NCBI GenBank assembly: GCA_016785225.1
Contig: JAFBJZ010000291.1
Location: forward strand, 656,001 to 720,000
From: Psettodes erumei
Taxonomy: Eukaryota; Chordata; Actinopteri; Pleuronectiformes; Psettodidae
DNA: 64,000 nucleotides
Reading direction: 5' to 3'
The translations under genes and the position numbers were made by a program. Positions 61,401 through 64,000 of the stretch are shown here, in pieces (position 1 is the stretch's first letter; each line of letters begins with the position of its first letter). The notes beneath the pieces were generated by a model that did no database searches, was not told the DNA's origin, and saw nothing but the letters and a program-made list of their open reading frames with translations.

Positions 61401-62927
61401 GACGTTAGAGGCATTCTCGCCGCCTTACCCTAATGACCAGCTCCTTGCGTCCCGCCACCACACCCCCCCTACACCAAACGATGAATCCCTGTACACTCCT
61501 GTAGTTCATATCAAAGGGCTCGGGACAAATTCAGGTTCAGGTTCGAGGACTCGTTGGGTTTTCGTTCAGCACAGTATCAACGAGGCGAGTCCGACGTCTG
61601 CAACCGGGCTTCATCTTTGCAGATGTGAGATGAGAAAATCAAGGAGGCAGGATAATAACTCGAATAATAACTCAAATATAAGTTGGCGTATCTATTAATA
61701 TGGAAGAGTTTCGCAACGCCCACGTTAATAATCTCTGACCCTGGGTAAGAACAAGGAGAGAAAAGAAAAGACGAGGGCGATTATCTTTTCACGTTCTCTG
61801 CAGAAGAACCAAACACACTGACGGAATGTGACGACATTAAGTCTGGATCTGTGCAGGAAAAGACGGGGGGGGGGGTCATATAGTTCTGCACAGCCGTCGG
61901 TTGGCGTGGAGAAAATGTAATGAGGCTCCGGTCGGCCGTCTGAAGGGGCTTCACCTCGGTACGAGCTGTTCTGCAGCTCCATAGCGACGCCGGCTTGGAA
62001 ATGAGCATCATTAAGAGACGCGGGGTCCCAGTTACTCAAGGTGCGATTGTTCATTTTCAATACGGACGGTTCATAAGCCAAAGCTGCCACATCCTCACAC
62101 TTTGTATTACTCAATGGTACTTATATTAAAGAATATTTTTATCGTACTTTTTTATTACGCAGAAGTTGAAAAAAAGATCGTCTCTGGGAATTTGATGACT
62201 CGGGTCTGGACTTCCTTAGCGCTGACTTGCATTTTTTTTTTCTCCGTGTTGACAGCTGCGCACAAATGCTGGTTTATAGTCTTCGCACAGTTTTTGGCGA
62301 TTTGACGGAAAATGCATAATGCATGGCGCCATATCATAAGCTCAATGTTTTGTGGTCGTATCCTGCAGCTGGGCAGGACAACACCGGCTTCATCTCCATT
62401 TATATTACTGTATAATATGAAATTCTGCATAAAATCCTCCGTCTAACTGTCGAGGGCTTCTTTAGTTCCTCTTTGTTCCCCATGCAGGTAATTTAATTAT
62501 TCCTCCTCTGTCTGGAAAAATCCCCCCCCTCCAGCTTTTCATGTGTGAGATGCTTCACTACTCAAAAAATAATGTCTATTTGCTGCGTTGTTATGCAGAG
62601 AAGGGATTTGTGTTTTCTCCCTGTAGCTTAAGTGATAATTGAGGTGGGTCAGCGGAGTCTGGGGAGGGTGGAAACGTTTTGTTTTTTTTTCACATTTTAA
62701 ATTGTCAGATATATACACAACAAAATGCTGTTCTCTCAAATGAGCTGTTCTATAAGATACAAGATGAATGTCAGGGCTTTATCCCACTTTTTGATTGTGT
62801 CTTTTCTTTTGTTCCTCTCCCATGCAGACAAGTTCAACGCCTACGTCACGTTAAAGGTGCAGAATGTGAAGAGCACGACCGTCACGGTCCGCGGGGACCA
62901 GCCGTGTTGGGAGCAGGACTTCATGTT
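46935..62927 (+). CDS. unc13b: Munc13 synaptic vesicle-priming protein, N-terminal exons (partial)
   Basis: Munc13 proteins prime synaptic and secretory vesicles by opening syntaxin; this N-terminal part is the C2A domain, which binds RIM. Three coding exons are in the window: 46935-46956 (MSLLCVR), 56119-56148 (VKKAKLHGPP) and 62828-62927 (DKFNAYVTLKVQNVKSTTV... then RGDQPCWEQDFMF). Phases agree at each junction, and the last exon ends in phase 2 with a GTGAGT donor at 62928. The rest of the gene lies beyond 64000. The words DKFN and RGDQP fit UNC13B better than UNC13A (EKFN, RGSQP), so the paralogue call is likely but not certain. Introns of about 9.2 and 6.7 kb isolate the 30-base second exon. 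Confidence 0.88.
49391..49445. repeat. (TG)n microsatellite
   Basis: About 27 TG units. Confidence 0.92.
55050..55260. promoter_or_regulatory. CpG-rich patch with two YY1-like sites inside unc13 intron 1
   Basis: GGCCATCTTG at 55145-55154 and GGCGGCCATTGTG at 55208-55220 are YY1-type sites (CAAGATGGCC and CAATGGCCGCC on the other strand). CpG is frequent, a GTGC run lies near 55088, and GTTAGC/GCTAAC words like those at other promoters in this window are present. It may be an internal promoter of unc13 or of an unannotated transcript. Confidence 0.4.
56149..62827 (+). other. Intron 2 of unc13 (6.7 kb)
   Basis: No gene found. Microsatellites include a CA run near 59218-59238, a GT run near 59497-59516, and CA runs near 61181-61211 and 61337-61368. 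A few TAAT-rich, ungapped stretches (for example about 60980-61060) look like possible regulatory elements but cannot be judged from one sequence. Confidence 0.5.
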
Positions 62928-63134
62928 GTGAGTAACGCCTTGACCACGCTTCCTCTGCTCCGGTTCCCCCTTTTTACAGAAATAACCCAGCGCCGTAAAC
63001 ATGTCGCACGGCGCCGTCCGGCGTCTTGTATGTTCGCTGCTCTCTTTCCTTTTTGGCTCAGCGTTCTCTCGTATCTTGGCGTGTTCAGGACCAACAGGTT
63101 GTTCTGTATTAAGATGAATGCAGGGGAGCGCTTG

Positions 63135-63169
<35 letters not shown>

Positions 63170-64000
63170 TGCCCTCACGCGTGAACGCAGGCCAGGTGTC
63201 CACCGCTAGCCGACTGGCGAGCTGGCTTTAATGGGACTCAGTGAAATTGAAAGGGATCACGGGCCGCCTGTGGGACTCCAGTCTGGCCGGCTGACACGGG
63301 GCCGCTAAGTGGAAATCTGCGGCTGGAGCAGGGAGGATGGATGGAAAGTGAAATTACACGCCCAGCTCCGATAAGTGGACCGGTCAGCGATAAATCCAAC
63401 GAATCGTCCGGCCCGGGTGGGGGTGGGGGAGAGAAAAAGCACAGATGTAGCTGATTTGGAAATCCCCCGTCGCTTTTTACCGTCTCCTTGCCACCTCCAC
63501 GAGGACACGGGTGGTGTTTTTAGGGACGCCGATGGAGGAGAGGCACAAAACCAGTGAGCATCTCCGGTAGTCAGGCCCACAGGTCTAATGTGTGGCAATT
63601 GTGTGTGTTTTTGCTTTCTGAAATGCACCTGCGATTTTGTTCAATCAAAAAAAAAAAAAAAAAAAAATGAGGCTTCTCTCTCTTTTCAGCTGCAGAGGAC
63701 GGGGACATCTTGGCAGACGTGTTGACGTCTCGGTTGAATACGCTGTTTTTTTTTTTTCTTTTGCATTTAACTTACATCTTTTGCATCTAACAAACATTTT
63801 GACTTTATATTAATGTGGGGGAAAAAAGAGCAACTGCCTGCACGGCTGAAGGAAAAAAAAAAAAAGCCAACCAGACGCACGTTAAAGAAATAAAGCGACC
63901 AGTCGTGTATCACAGGTCGTCTCTTTTCTTTGTCAGCCGGGGGTTTTTGCTTCTGGCAGCTCGTTGGACTCGTCCTGGTTATATCTGGCCGTGCAGTAGA
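62928..64000 (+). other. Start of unc13 intron 3, to the window edge
   Basis: Contains a GT microsatellite at about 63136-63168, poly-A near 63648 and poly-T near 63747. No exon before the edge. Confidence 0.55.

Overview
The window is vertebrate, almost certainly teleost fish, nuclear DNA. The genes have many small exons with GT-AG introns. CA/GT microsatellites are dense, four eukaryotic tRNA genes are present, and the spliced products read as clear vertebrate orthologues. The species cannot be named from the sequence. I built the exon models by hand from splice sites, reading phase and remembered family sequence; no search was run.

Layout from left to right. (1) 1.2-13.5 kb, minus strand: ppil2, a U-box/cyclophilin ubiquitin ligase linked to the spliceosome, 20 coding exons. 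(2) 15.0-17.9 kb, minus: stambp (AMSH), the JAMM deubiquitinase of the ESCRT pathway, 9 coding exons, with a 5' region reaching about 19.18 kb. (3) 19.6-20.6 kb: four tRNA-Pro genes carrying the UGG, CGG, UGG and AGG anticodons, two on each strand. (4) 20.8-33.7 kb, plus: slc39a14 (ZIP14 metal transporter), with a long repeat-rich first intron and a pair of equal-length alternative exons for one membrane segment. (5) 33.9-40.2 kb, plus: ascc2, the ubiquitin-binding CUE subunit of the ASCC complex, 18 coding exons and one apparent U12-type intron. (6) 40.6-46.2 kb, plus: a tandem array of a secreted protein made of about 40 copies of an 11-residue Pro/Lys/Arg/Tyr repeat. It has two nearly identical copies in 2.5-2.6 kb units, flanked by two decayed relatives. 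I do not recognise this family, and it is the best candidate here for something undescribed. (7) 46.6 kb to the right edge, plus: the first three coding exons of an unc13 gene (Munc13, best fit unc13b), spread over 16 kb and cut by the window edge.

The genes are not an operon and do not share one pathway. Three of them (ppil2, stambp, ascc2) handle ubiquitin, which is probably coincidence. ppil2 and stambp point left; slc39a14, ascc2, the repeat genes and unc13 point right; the tRNA cluster sits at the change of direction.

Two cautions. ppil2 (once) and stambp (twice) each need one or two extra bases in a C or G run to keep an otherwise perfect frame. Both copies of the repeat gene also contain shifts. 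Collapsed homopolymers and mis-assembled tandem repeats in the source assembly are the simplest explanation, so these genes should not be called pseudogenes from this sequence alone.
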